Positions 44,753 to 54,228 of a stretch of 64,000 nucleotides of DNA are shown one piece after another. Below the pieces are notes generated by a model. It was not told the DNA's origin. It did no database searches and saw nothing but the letters and a program-made list of their open reading frames with translations. Each line of letters opens with the position of its first letter. Within the stretch, counting starts at the first letter, position 1. Made by a program: the position numbers and the translations under genes. The DNA lies in assembly GCA_963778165.1 (NCBI GenBank), contig CAVZTE010000002.1, positions 186,001 through 250,000 on the forward strand, given 5' to 3'. The DNA comes from Bog-756 sp963778165 (GTDB lineage Bacteria; Actinomycetota; Acidimicrobiia; Acidimicrobiales; RAAP-2).

Positions 44753-47700
44753 ATGATACGCGGAAATTGCACTACCTCTTGGCGGGCCAGGTTCCTTGCG
44801 GTGGCATCCGCACTGGTGGTTATGGCCGGTTTGGTATTCGTTCACCCCAATGGTGTCGCTTATGCCGGCGGCGATCCGACAGCCCCGACCCTCAACAGCG
44901 TCAACTACAGCGACAACGGAACTGCGTTGTTCTTCACCGCTCCGACCCAGTCGATCGGAACCACTATCACCTCGTACGACTACGAGATCTCGACGGACGG
45001 CGGAACGTCGACGGTGGGCGGATCGTACGCCGAAGGGAACACCGGCAACTCCTTCTACAGCACCAATGAATGGGCCGGGGACTACGGAAATACCGCCACG
45101 TCGAGTCCGTATCTCGATCCCAACGGCACCACCTACTGCCCCGATGGGACCACCTGTTCCTACCGGATCCGGGCCGAGTTCGACAGCGGCGCCTCGATAA
45201 CCCCGTGGTCAGGATGGGTGACGGAGGGATCGTTCGGCACCGCACCGGCCCTCAACAGCGTCAGCTACAGCGACGACGGGTCGGTCTTCTACTTCACCGC
45301 ACCCACCCTGTCCTCGGGCCTAACCGTCACCTCCTACGACTACGAGATCTCGACGGACGGCGGAACGTCGACGGTGGGCGGATCGTACGCCGAAGGGAAC
45401 ACCGGCAACTCCTTCTACAGCACCAATGAATGGGCCGGGGACTACGGAAATACCCCCACGTCGAGTCCGTATCTCGATCCCAACGGCACCACCTACTGCC
45501 CCGATGGGACCACCTGCTCGTACCGGATCCGGGCCGAGGTGGGGGATGACAACTATCAAACGGCGTGGTCAGGATGGGTGACGGAGGGATCGTTCGGCAC
45601 CGCACCGGCCCTCAACAGCGTCAGCTACAGCGACGACGGGTCGGTCTTCTACTTCACCGCACCCACCCTGTCCTCGGGCCTAACCGTCACCTCCTACGAC
45701 TACGAGATCTCGACGGACGGCGGAACGTCGACGGTGGGCGGATCGTACGCCGAAGGGAACACCGGCAACTCCTTCTACAGCACCAATGAATGGGCCGGGG
45801 ACTACGGAAATACCGCCACGTCGAGTCCGTATCTCGATCCCAACGGCACCACCTACTGCCCCGATGGGACCACCTGCTCGTACCGGATCCGGGCCGAGGT
45901 GGGGGATGACAACTATCAAACGGCGTGGTCAGCCTGGGTGAAGGAGGGATCGTTCGGCACCGCACCGACAATTGACAGTGTCAGCTACAACGAGAACGGC
46001 ACGGCTCTGTCGTTCACCACCCCCACTCTGTCCTCGGGTCTCACTGTCACTTCCTACGACTACGAGATCTCCACCGATGGCGGTACTTCGACCGTGGGCG
46101 GATCGTACGCCGAGGGGAACACGGGCAACTCCTACTACAGCACCAACGAATATGCCGGGGAGTTCGGAAATACGGCCACGTCGAGTCCTTACGTCGACCC
46201 CAACGGTGCCACCTACTGCCAGGAGGGGACCGGCTGTTCCTACCGGATCCGGGCCGAGGTGGGGGGCGACAACTATCAAACGCCATGGTCGGGCTGGGTG
46301 ACGGAAGGTCTCCCACTTCGTCTTTCTGCCACGGTGTCGCGCGGCGCTGCGCCCCTTGCGACCACCTTCATCCTGACAGCTAACGACCCCTCCGGCGAGC
46401 CCCTCACCTACAGCCTGTCCTTCGGCGACGGTCAGTCGTCGACGGGGACGATCACTTCGCCCTACTCACCGATCACCATCACCCATACCTATGAAACATC
46501 GGGGACGACCTACAACGTGGGGGCATCGATCACCGACACCTCGGGAGAGACCGGATCCGCCCTGACCCAGATCACCACCACGGGATCCTCACCCCTGCAG
46601 GCCGACGCGGGCCAGTCCCAAGTGGTCGTGGTCGGACATCAGGTGACCCTCGACGGTTCCGGCTCCCAACCGGGCTCGTCGATCACCGGCTACCAGTGGT
46701 CGTTCGGCGACGGCACCTCCGGGTCAGGTCCTGACCCGGTCCACACCTACATCGCCACGTCGTCGTGCACGCCCACCGCGACCTCACCCTGCCACTACAC
46801 CGCCACCTTGACGGTGACCAACGCCGCCGATCAGCAGTCGGTGGCCCAAACCGAGATAACCGTGATCGCTGCCCCCACCGGTAGCCAGGGCCTCTCGGTG
46901 ACCGTCACCGACGGGACAAATCCGCTGGATGGCGCGTCGCTGGCCGTGGTGACCCCAGGTGGAACCCGCTATGCGGCCACCTCGAACAGTGAAGGTGTCG
47001 GCGTCATCGCCGGCCTGCCCGACGGGTCCTACACGGTCTACGTCTACGAACCCGGCTATCTCCCGAGCACCGTGTCCGCCACTCAAACAGGGGGTGCGGG
47101 TACGGCGAGCATCACCCTTGAACAGGGCTCCATCTCCCAGACATCGGCCACTTCCACGCCGCTCACCTACGACCAGATCCTGGCCGACGGCCTCAATCCC
47201 AACGATCCGGCCAACGAGAATGTCTTCAAATTCAGTATCGCCCTGGCCTTCTTCGCCGGTCCATCCTCGGAGAATGTGCAAGTGAGCGGCGACCTCACCG
47301 GGGACGGTGTCTGGGAGCCGCAGGTGTCGGGATCCGGAGGTGACGGTGGTGCCGTCGGAGGGGGCGGCGGTGATGGGGGCGGCGGCGGTGATGGCGGTTG
47401 CAGTGGTTGTGTCTCCTTCTCGGTGGAGGGCTATCAGGTGGTGGGCGAGCCCATCGAGACGACCGGCCCCAAGCCGCAACCGGCCCTCATGTGGATCATC
47501 ATCCCGGGGCAGGCCCAGTGGTTGAAGGAGTTCTTCGACGTGAAGATGATTGTCTCCAACCTGGCTCCGACACCGTTCACTTTCGACAACGGGTCGATCA
47601 CCCTCGGCGCCCTGCCCACCGGGCTCAGCCTGGCCCCGATTAATCCGGCACCCTCCATGACCCACGACGTGGGTGACATCGCTCCGGGGAGCAGTCAATC

Positions 47701-48967
47701 CAGCGACTGGGTGCTCAGAGGAGACGCCGAGGGCTACTACGGGGTCTCGGCCACCTATCACGGTACGCTCGATCCGGGCGATCTCGCTTCACTGTCGTTC
47801 CCCATCTCGACCGCCCCGGCCGCCATCCACGTCTGGGGCGGGTCGGCACTGCACATGTTCGTCGATGCCGACTCCACGGCCACCAAGGGCCAGCCCTACC
47901 GGGTGCGGATCGGCCTGGAGGACGTGGCTGACATCCCCATCTACAACGCCGGGATCCAGCTGTTCACTCAGGGCAGCTCGGGCTACATCTACCAACCGGG
48001 CCAACAGCTGAGCTACGGAACCGCAGTTATCCAGCCGGGAACCACCTTTTGGACTCCGTACTACGTGCTGATCCCCACGGCCAACGGTGCGGCTCCACTC
48101 AACGTGGGCAGCTCGTTCGTGGCCCAGACCGGTGGAAATGCCGACGTGGCCAGCACCATCGAATCCCACCCGGCCACTCCACCGAGCCAGGTCCCGACCC
48201 TCACCGCCACGTCGAGCTCCTCTGGCGTCCAGCTCCGATGGACAAAGCCGTCGGTTTCCGGCATCAGCGGCTACAGGATCTACTACACGCCCACTCGGAC
48301 CACGCCTTTCGGGGCGACGCCGATCAAGACCTTGTCGGCCACGACGATCTCGGCCCTCATCTCCCACGGCGCCTCGGGGATCTACGCCGTCAGCACAGTG
48401 ACCGCCAGCGGTCAGACCATGTACAACGCCGTAGCCTCTGCGAGCGCCCTGCATCCGTCCGCCAAGATCACAGTGTCACCCACCACTGTGACCGGTACGG
48501 GGCCACTCACCGTCAAAGGTTCCAAGTTCGGTAGCGGCAAGGTCACCTTCTACGTGGATTCGACGGCCAAGTCGATCGGAACTGCTACCGCCACCTCCTC
48601 GGGCACCTTCTCTGCATCGCTCAACATCTCCGGCCTTACCGGAGGGTCACACACCGTGATCGCAGTCGGAGCTGACGGAAGTAGTGCCACTGCGCCCTTC
48701 ACCGTTTCAGGCCGGGTCACTCTCAGCGCCACGTCGGGTCCTCCGGGCAAGAGCGTCACGGCCACGGTGACCGGGTACAAATCCGGGGAAGTCGTGACCT
48801 TCCGGTGGTCGACGGCAACCGGGGTGATCCTGGCCAACCTGACCGCATCGACCACCGGTGCCGGATCGGCGTCGCTCAAGATCCCGTCGGAGGCCAAGAA
48901 GGCCTACTCGATCTATGCCGTGGGTAGTGGCGGAACCTCCGCTCATGCGACATTCACGGTGAACTGA
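44753..48967 (+). CDS. giant secreted multi-domain surface protein with tandem repeats
   Basis: A 1404-residue exported protein. A signal peptide (FLAVASALVVMAGLVFVHP) is followed by four ~120-residue repeats at 44885-46310, each with SVSYSDDGS-type strands, YDYEISTDGG and DPNGTTYCPDGTTCSYRIRAE. Then come two PKD-like domains (about 46310-46870; FGDG twice), a carboxypeptidase-regulatory-like domain (46890-47120), a Gly-rich hinge with a Cys pair (47330-47420), a DUF-like beta region, an FN3 domain (48180-48440) and two Ig-like domains to the end. No sortase motif. ATG 44753 with GAAGGAG at 44744. It converges on leuA with a 5-bp gap. Confidence 0.88.
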   Translation: MIRGNCTTSWRARFLAVASALVVMAGLVFVHPNGVAYAGGDPTAPTLNSVNYSDNGTALFFTAPTQSIGTTITSYDYEISTDGGTSTVGGSYAEGNTGNSFYSTNEWAGDYGNTATSSPYLDPNGTTYCPDGTTCSYRIRAEFDSGASITPWSGWVTEGSFGTAPALNSVSYSDDGSVFYFTAPTLSSGLTVTSYDYEISTDGGTSTVGGSYAEGNTGNSFYSTNEWAGDYGNTPTSSPYLDPNGTTYCPDGTTCSYRIRAEVGDDNYQTAWSGWVTEGSFGTAPALNSVSYSDDGSVFYFTAPTLSSGLTVTSYDYEISTDGGTSTVGGSYAEGNTGNSFYSTNEWAGDYGNTATSSPYLDPNGTTYCPDGTTCSYRIRAEVGDDNYQTAWSAWVKEGSFGTAPTIDSVSYNENGTALSFTTPTLSSGLTVTSYDYEISTDGGTSTVGGSYAEGNTGNSYYSTNEYAGEFGNTATSSPYVDPNGATYCQEGTGCSYRIRAEVGGDNYQTPWSGWVTEGLPLRLSATVSRGAAPLATTFILTANDPSGEPLTYSLSFGDGQSSTGTITSPYSPITITHTYETSGTTYNVGASITDTSGETGSALTQITTTGSSPLQADAGQSQVVVVGHQVTLDGSGSQPGSSITGYQWSFGDGTSGSGPDPVHTYIATSSCTPTATSPCHYTATLTVTNAADQQSVAQTEITVIAAPTGSQGLSVTVTDGTNPLDGASLAVVTPGGTRYAATSNSEGVGVIAGLPDGSYTVYVYEPGYLPSTVSATQTGGAGTASITLEQGSISQTSATSTPLTYDQILADGLNPNDPANENVFKFSIALAFFAGPSSENVQVSGDLTGDGVWEPQVSGSGGDGGAVGGGGGDGGGGGDGGCSGCVSFSVEGYQVVGEPIETTGPKPQPALMWIIIPGQAQWLKEFFDVKMIVSNLAPTPFTFDNGSITLGALPTGLSLAPINPAPSMTHDVGDIAPGSSQSSDWVLRGDAEGYYGVSATYHGTLDPGDLASLSFPISTAPAAIHVWGGSALHMFVDADSTATKGQPYRVRIGLEDVADIPIYNAGIQLFTQGSSGYIYQPGQQLSYGTAVIQPGTTFWTPYYVLIPTANGAAPLNVGSSFVAQTGGNADVASTIESHPATPPSQVPTLTATSSSSGVQLRWTKPSVSGISGYRIYYTPTRTTPFGATPIKTLSATTISALISHGASGIYAVSTVTASGQTMYNAVASASALHPSAKITVSPTTVTGTGPLTVKGSKFGSGKVTFYVDSTAKSIGTATATSSGTFSASLNISGLTGGSHTVIAVGADGSSATAPFTVSGRVTLSATSGPPGKSVTATVTGYKSGEVVTFRWSTATGVILANLTASTTGAGSASLKIPSEAKKAYSIYAVGSGGTSAHATFTVN
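44885..46310 (+). repeat. four tandem 360-bp coding repeats
   Basis: Four units of exactly 360 bp start at about 44885, 45245, 45605 and 45965. Units 2 and 3 differ at only a handful of positions (for example 45454 against 45814, and the end of the unit near 45571 against 45931). Unit 1 is slightly, and unit 4 clearly, more diverged. They encode one FN3-like strand-rich module each. Confidence 0.9.
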
Positions 48968-48972
48968 TGCTA

Positions 48973-50730
48973 CTAGGTCGAGGGAGTGGTCCGCTTGGAC
49001 CGGGCCCGATCGGCGGCGCTCACCACAGCGCGGAGGGAGGCATCGAGTGTGCTCGAGTCCATGCCCACCCCCCACCAGGTCGAGCCATCGGGGGCCTCTG
49101 CTTCGACGTAGGCCACCGCGGAGGCACCACTGCCGGCGGTGAGGGCGTGCTGGTTGTAGTCCTTCACCTCGAACTCCACGCCCAGTTCGGTCCGCAACGC
49201 ACCGACCAGGGCGTCGATGGGGCCATTTCCCTGACCCATCACCGTGCGGGGCTCCCCGTCCACCAGTAGCTGGGCGGTGACCGTGGTTCGGTGACCGCCC
49301 GTGCTGACCTCGCTGCCCACCAGCCGCACCCCGGCGTCCTCGGTGAGGTAGGTCTTGGTGAAGACGTCCCACATCTCACCGGCCTTGATCACCGTGCCGC
49401 TGTCCTCGGTGATGGCCTGGACCTCCTTGGAGAACTCGATCTGAAGTCGGCGGGGGAGATCGAGCCCATGCTCCGTGTCCATCACGTAGGCCACCCCACC
49501 CTTGCCCGACTGACTGTTGACCTGGATGATGGCCTCATAGGTCCGCCCGGTGTGGCTGGGGTCGATGGGCAGGTAGGGCACCTCCCAGTGGTCGTATTGG
49601 TCACCGATGGCGGCGAAGCCCTTCTTGATGGCGTCCTGGTGGGATCCGGAGAAGGCTGTGTAGACCAGGTCACCGGCGTAGGGATGGCGGGGGTGGACCG
49701 GCATCCGGGTGGCGTACTCGGCCACCCGGCGGACCCGGTCGATGTCGCTGAAGTCGAGGGCCGGATCGATGCCCTGGGAGAACAGGTTCATGGCCAGGGT
49801 CACGATGTCGACGTTTCCGGTGCGCTCCCCGTTGCCGAACAGCGTTCCCTCCACCCGATCGGCGCCGGCCAAAACGGCCAGTTCGGCCGCGGCCACTGCG
49901 GTGCCGCGGTCGTTGTGGGGGTGGAGGCTGAGGATGATCGAGTCACGGTCGGTGATGGTCCGGGAGAACCACTCGATCACATCGGCATAGACGTTGGGGC
50001 CGTACATCTCGACGGTGTTGGGCAGATTGATGATGATCGGCCGCTCGGGCGTCGGTTGGATGACCTTCATCACCGCCTCGCAGATCTCCACGGCGAACTC
50101 GGGCTCGGTGCCGGTGAAGCTCTCCGGCGAGTACTCGTAGCGGATGTCGGTGCCCGGGATGGTCGACTCGAACTTCTTGCACAGGTGGGCGGCGTTGACA
50201 GCGATGTCGGTGATGCCGGCTCGGTCCAAGCCGAACACCACTCGTCGCTGCAGCTCGGACGTCGAATTGTAGAAGTGCACGATGGCCCGGGGGCATCCTT
50301 CCAGTGATTCGAAGGTCCGCTCGATCAGCTCCTCCCGGCACTGCACCAGTACCTGGATAGTCACATCATCGGGGATCAGTCCCTCCTCGATGATCTGCCG
50401 CTGGAAGTCGAAATCCGTCTGCGAGGCTGAGGGAAAACCCACCTCGATCTCCTTGAACCCGATCTCCACCAGCGTGGCGAACAGCTGCAGCTTGCGCTCG
50501 GGGTCCATGGGGTCGACCAGCGCCTGATTGCCGTCCCGCAGGTCGACGCTGGCCCAACGGGGGGCTCGGGTGGCCTCGGCGTCGGGCCAGGTCCGGTCGG
50601 GGAGGGTGAGAGGGCGGTAGGGGCGGTAGAGATGGAACGGCATGGGCGAAACATCGCAGGGCATGGCCAGTCGGTGGTGTCCGCCGTCGTGGTGGCCTGT
50701 GCCTGGTCCGGAGTGGGCTTCAGTGCTCAT
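48973..50730 (-). CDS. leuA: 2-isopropylmalate synthase
   Basis: A 585-residue LeuA of the actinobacterial (LeuA type 2) class, first committed step of leucine synthesis: condensation of 2-oxoisovalerate with acetyl-CoA. Metal and active-site motifs: WASVDLRDGNQAL, GFKEIEVGFPSASQTDFDF, LHPHNDRGTAVAAAELA and FGNGERTGNVD. The C-terminal LeuA allosteric domain is present (from about residue 430). The ATG at 50730 has GGGAG upstream. An attenuator with a leader peptide precedes it. Confidence 0.97.
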   Translation of the reverse strand: MSTEAHSGPGTGHHDGGHHRLAMPCDVSPMPFHLYRPYRPLTLPDRTWPDAEATRAPRWASVDLRDGNQALVDPMDPERKLQLFATLVEIGFKEIEVGFPSASQTDFDFQRQIIEEGLIPDDVTIQVLVQCREELIERTFESLEGCPRAIVHFYNSTSELQRRVVFGLDRAGITDIAVNAAHLCKKFESTIPGTDIRYEYSPESFTGTEPEFAVEICEAVMKVIQPTPERPIIINLPNTVEMYGPNVYADVIEWFSRTITDRDSIILSLHPHNDRGTAVAAAELAVLAGADRVEGTLFGNGERTGNVDIVTLAMNLFSQGIDPALDFSDIDRVRRVAEYATRMPVHPRHPYAGDLVYTAFSGSHQDAIKKGFAAIGDQYDHWEVPYLPIDPSHTGRTYEAIIQVNSQSGKGGVAYVMDTEHGLDLPRRLQIEFSKEVQAITEDSGTVIKAGEMWDVFTKTYLTEDAGVRLVGSEVSTGGHRTTVTAQLLVDGEPRTVMGQGNGPIDALVGALRTELGVEFEVKDYNQHALTAGSGASAVAYVEAEAPDGSTWWGVGMDSSTLDASLRAVVSAADRARSKRTTPST

Positions 50731-50833
50731 CGGTGTTACTCCCAAGGTTTTGTGGTCTGCCTGATGGTCGGGGTGCTGCTGGGTGGTGGAGTGGGTGTTC
50801 GCTGATCCGATAACGCTCTGGACCCGGCCAAAC

Positions 50834-50865
50834 AAAAAACCCCCTGGCCGATTCGGCTCAGGAGG
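50834..50865 (-). terminator. leuA attenuator terminator
   Basis: On the minus strand CCTCCTGAGCCG pairs with CGGCCAGGGGG across AAT (one bulged A), plus strand 50840-50865, and is followed by six T residues (50834-50839). It lies between the leader peptide and the leuA ribosome-binding site, the arrangement of a leucine attenuator. A further 9-bp stem, GGCGAGCGC with GCGTTCGCC (50871-50894), sits directly after the leader stop codon. Confidence 0.8.
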
Positions 50866-50895
50866 TTGCGGGCGAACGCGATGTGGCGCTCGCCG

Positions 50896-50931
50896 TTAGG
50901 TAAGAAGGAGGTCCGTGGTGCGTGCGAACAT
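50896..50931 (-). CDS. leuL: leucine leader peptide
   Basis: An 11-codon open frame, MFARTTDLLLT, with three consecutive Leu codons (CTC CTT CTT) just before the final Thr and the TAA stop. A hairpin and a U-tract terminator follow, then leuA. No Shine-Dalgarno is visible, so translation is probably leaderless. When leucyl-tRNA is scarce, stalling on the Leu codons would prevent termination; the exact alternative pairing was not resolved. Pattern known from leuA of other actinobacteria. Confidence 0.85.
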   Translation of the reverse strand: MFARTTDLLLT

Positions 50932-50940
50932 GACAAGTCA

Positions 50941-50969
50941 ATGGTGCCAGGCAGTTCGGTATTCGTCAA
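50941..50969 (-). promoter_or_regulatory. candidate leuL/leuA promoter
   Basis: Minus-strand TTGACG (50964-50969) as -35, a 17-bp spacer, then CACCAT (50941-50946) as a weak -10. Transcription from it would begin at or close to the leuL ATG at 50931, consistent with a leaderless leader peptide. The -10 match is poor. Confidence 0.45.
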
Positions 50970-51208
50970 GGACCATGCCCGAACGGGCCGCCCGGCCGAG
51001 CCTCGCCGCCTTTGGATTGGCGCCTTGCCGGTGGGATCCCGGGGGGTCAAGCTCTTAGAACCCTGTGACCTGGGCCTGGGTGGTCGGCTGTAACGGAGGG
51101 GCAGCCAGGACGTTGTATAGGGCTGGAGTCGCCACGCGATTCCATTTCTGGGGGATGTGCACCTATGCCATCTGGGGCAACGGGCAACAAACTACTAAGG
51201 AGCAATAC

Positions 51209-51853
51209 ATGATTCGCAAGATGCTTGTGGTCGCTGCGGCGATCGCTATGCCTGTCAGCATTATCGCCGTAAGTGGCGGTATTGCCGGTGCGTCCAACCC
51301 TCACGCCGGGAGCGCGACCACCGACACCATCAGCTGCACGAAGATCACCGGCTCGGTGAAGTTCTCGCCTGCGCTGACCACTAAGGGCTACACCAGCGGC
51401 GTGACGACCACCACTGTCACAGCCACGTTGACGGGCTGCACCGTTAAGGGCACCTACACCGACAAGGTGACCAGCGGCGCGGTGTCCGGCACCATCAAGA
51501 GCACCAAGGGCAAGGGTGGCACGTGCGGTGGATTGGTCGCCAAGAGCATCACCGATGCGGGCACCTTGACCACCAAGTGGAAGGCCACCCCTGCGGTCCC
51601 CAACTCCGGGCTCAACATCAAGAGCGTCGCCGGTGGGACGAAGAACAACCACGGGACGTTCACCATCCCGGGCACCGTCAAGGGAACTGCCGCCGGTTCG
51701 TTCCAGGGCGCCAATAAGGGCGCGTCGGACAAGACCATCGCGCAGACCACTGCCACTGTGTCCCAGCTGGCCACGGCCTGCTCGAGCAAGGGCGGCCTGA
51801 GCTCACTCGCCATCGAGACTGAGCCTGGCACCACCCCGATCAGCCTCGGCTGA
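51209..51853 (+). CDS. secreted beta-rich protein of unknown function
   Basis: A 214-residue exported protein. A 35-residue signal peptide (MIRKMLVVAAAIAMPVSIIA) is followed by Thr/Gly/Lys-rich beta sequence with four Cys residues (in TISCTKI, LTGCTVK, GGTCGGL and ATACSSK), likely disulfide-bonded. I do not recognise the family. ATG 51209 has AAGGAG at 51197-51202. A strong terminator follows the gene. Confidence 0.75.
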   Translation: MIRKMLVVAAAIAMPVSIIAVSGGIAGASNPHAGSATTDTISCTKITGSVKFSPALTTKGYTSGVTTTTVTATLTGCTVKGTYTDKVTSGAVSGTIKSTKGKGGTCGGLVAKSITDAGTLTTKWKATPAVPNSGLNIKSVAGGTKNNHGTFTIPGTVKGTAAGSFQGANKGASDKTIAQTTATVSQLATACSSKGGLSSLAIETEPGTTPISLG

Positions 51854-51890
51854 CCACACATTGATACCCGGTTAGACGGGTAAGCCGTAC

Positions 51891-51926
51891 CGACAAAGGG
51901 CGGGGCTTCGGCCCCGTCCTTTGTCG
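51891..51926. terminator. strong bidirectional-type terminator hairpin
   Basis: CGACAAAGG-G-CGGGGC (51891-51906) pairs with GCCCCG-T-CCTTTGTCG (51911-51926) across a TTCG tetraloop, giving 15 bp of stem with one mismatch. It lies 37 bp after the secreted-protein gene. Confidence 0.85.
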
Positions 51927-52125
51927 TGTCCGGGCGGATACGCTTTTCCCGACAGGGAGGCCCTGTGCTCGACCATCGGAGGTACGCCCCATGCACTTCG
52001 GTCCCGTAGTGGCGCGCCATCGGGTCGACCAGTGTGATCGCTCCGAACGGATTAGCACGGGGTAGCTCGAAGACGCTGACGGGTGGAGCGAAGGCCACGA
52101 AGTCAGTTCCCGAGAAGGAGTTCGA

Positions 52126-52893
52126 GTGATAACAGAGAGCATCCATGCTTTCCTGCGCGCCGGTGGCACCCCCGAAGAGTGTGAACAGGTCGGTCCATTT
52201 CTGATCCGATTGACCCCTCACACGAAGCACCCGATGTTGAACTACGCCGTGCCGGACGACAACGCTCAGCCGTCAAATGCTGACGTTGAAGCCCTCGTCA
52301 AGGCGTTTGAATCGAGGGGACTGCTGCCCCGACTGGAGTATGCGAGTGGCGGGGCTCCGGCCCTGGAGGAAATTCTCCAACGACACGGATTCTCCACCGA
52401 AGCTCGCCTCACGATCATGGTCTGTCGGCCCGGTGAGGAACGGTTGGCCGAGGTACCCCCAGGTTTCGAGGTGGTCTTGGCCCGTTCTGACGAAGACCAT
52501 GCCGACGCCATCGTTGTCGCCGACCAAGCCTACGGGGAGCCAGCTGGCACGCCGGACCGAACCAGGATCGAGGGTCGACGGCGCCAGGTCCAACATGGTG
52601 GGGCGGTCGCTCTCGCTCGTCACCTGGAGTCGGGGGCACCAGCCGGTTCCGGGCTGTTTCCGGTGCCCCGGGCCGGGGTGACGGAACTGGCCAGCGTGGG
52701 CACGGCCGATGCGTTTCGGAGGCAGGGGGTGGCGTCGGTGGTGACGTCCCACCTGCTCGAGTCAGCGTTCGAGGCCGGGGTGGAACTGGTCTGGCTCACT
52801 CCCGAACACACCGAGGGTGAGCGCATCTATTCGCGGGTGGGCTTCACCCGGGCTCCCTGCGAGATGGTTCACATCTCCCGGCCGAGGCCCTGA
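52126..52893 (+). CDS. GNAT-family N-acetyltransferase
   Basis: A 255-residue protein with two GNAT-like halves. The C-terminal half has the acetyl-CoA loop in FRRQGVASVVTSHLLESA and a terminal ERIYSRVGFTRAP. The N-terminal half (about residues 1-110) is a degenerate GNAT-like fold. It would acetylate an amine; substrate unknown. GTG 52126 has AAGGAG in front. It converges on the MFS gene. Confidence 0.85.
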   Translation: MITESIHAFLRAGGTPEECEQVGPFLIRLTPHTKHPMLNYAVPDDNAQPSNADVEALVKAFESRGLLPRLEYASGGAPALEEILQRHGFSTEARLTIMVCRPGEERLAEVPPGFEVVLARSDEDHADAIVVADQAYGEPAGTPDRTRIEGRRRQVQHGGAVALARHLESGAPAGSGLFPVPRAGVTELASVGTADAFRRQGVASVVTSHLLESAFEAGVELVWLTPEHTEGERIYSRVGFTRAPCEMVHISRPRP

Positions 52894-52899
52894 CGGTCG

Positions 52900-54138
52900 T
52901 CACGTCGCCTGATCGGGGAAGTCCCTCATCGTTCGCATCGGGGACGCCAGTAGCCACACGCAGGCCAGGGCCTCACCACCCATGGCGATCCACAGTGTGG
53001 TCCTCAGGCCTATGGCCGCACCGATTGCCCCTCCCGCCAGAGCGCCGATCGGCAGCACCCCGAAGACCACGAACCGTATGGTGGCGTTCATCCGGCCGAG
53101 CATGGCCTCAGGACACAGTCGCTGCCGGAAGCTCACCTGGTTGATGTTGTAGACCACGGTCGTGAACGAGCTCAGGAAGAACCCGGCGGCGAAGAACAGG
53201 AGACCGATGCCGGGCGTGGCCAGAGGCATGAGCAAGCCGCCAACCCCGGCCAGACTGCTCAACAGTGTCGCTCTGGCCCCTCCGAACCTGCGGGCCAGCG
53301 GGGAGGCCGCAAACGCCGCCAGAACACCACCGACACCCCCGACGGCGAAGGCCAGTCCGATGATGGCAGGTTTGGCGTGCACGACGGTCACGAGGAAGAT
53401 GACCTCGACCGCAGTTTGCACCCCACTGAAGAGGTTGGACGTTGCTGTAGTGGCGGTTATCGCTCGCAGGACCGGTTGTCCGAAGACGTAGCGAAGACCC
53501 TGGCCAATGTCGTGTCGTAGTCGTGGGTGCCCCTCTTCGGGAACGGCCGGCACGACCTCGGGCTTTCGGATTCCACCGATCGCCGCGGCGGAGACGAGAA
53601 AGCTCGCCGCGTCGACGGCGACGGCGTAGGGTCCACCGATGGCCTGGACGAGACCTCCAGCCAGGCTGGGGCCGGCAATCTGGGCTACCTGTTGGCTGCC
53701 GGTGAGCTTGGCGTTGCCTTCGACCAGGTGCTCCCGCCCGACCAGTGAGGGAAGATACGACTGATAGGCCACATCGAAGAACACCGTGAACACGCCGGTT
53801 ACCAGGGCCACGAGGTAGAGCTGGGGGAGTCTCAGAACGCCGCAGGCGTAGGCCACCGGTACCGAACCCAAGGCCAAGAGGCGACCCAGGTCGGCAATGA
53901 TCATGACGGGGCGCCGTCGAAGTCGGTCAACCCAGGCACCGGCGGGCAGCCCGATGGCGAGGAAGGCCACCGTTGACGCGGCCGTCAGTACTCCCATCTG
54001 GAACGGCGTGGCTGCCAAGGACCGCACTGCGACCAGCGGTATGGCCAGAAGGCTGACTTGGCTGCCGAGCTCGCTGACCGTTTCCCCACCCCACAGGAGG
54101 CGGAAGTCACGGTGCCTGAAGAGTCCTCCACGGGCCAT
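52900..54138 (-). CDS. MFS transporter, EntS/MFS_3-like
   Basis: A 412-residue permease with about 12 hydrophobic helices. N-terminal FRLLWGGETVSELGSQVSLLA and the loop DRLRRRPVMI are typical of the MFS_3 (enterobactin-exporter-like) family. It probably exports a small molecule, siderophore or drug; no adjacent biosynthetic genes define it. Confidence 0.88.
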   Translation of the reverse strand: MARGGLFRHRDFRLLWGGETVSELGSQVSLLAIPLVAVRSLAATPFQMGVLTAASTVAFLAIGLPAGAWVDRLRRRPVMIIADLGRLLALGSVPVAYACGVLRLPQLYLVALVTGVFTVFFDVAYQSYLPSLVGREHLVEGNAKLTGSQQVAQIAGPSLAGGLVQAIGGPYAVAVDAASFLVSAAAIGGIRKPEVVPAVPEEGHPRLRHDIGQGLRYVFGQPVLRAITATTATSNLFSGVQTAVEVIFLVTVVHAKPAIIGLAFAVGGVGGVLAAFAASPLARRFGGARATLLSSLAGVGGLLMPLATPGIGLLFFAAGFFLSSFTTVVYNINQVSFRQRLCPEAMLGRMNATIRFVVFGVLPIGALAGGAIGAAIGLRTTLWIAMGGEALACVWLLASPMRTMRDFPDQAT

Positions 54139-54228
54139 CAGCGAACCCTAGGGGCAGAGCCGTGCGACCCTTTGACGCAACCCCTTCGTCGACCCGGCCT
54201 CGCCTGGCCGAAGGCCATGCCTCAGGGG

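Noticed and set aside
44885..46310. CRISPR or satellite array
   Set aside because: The repeats are 360 bp, in frame, and encode a protein module.
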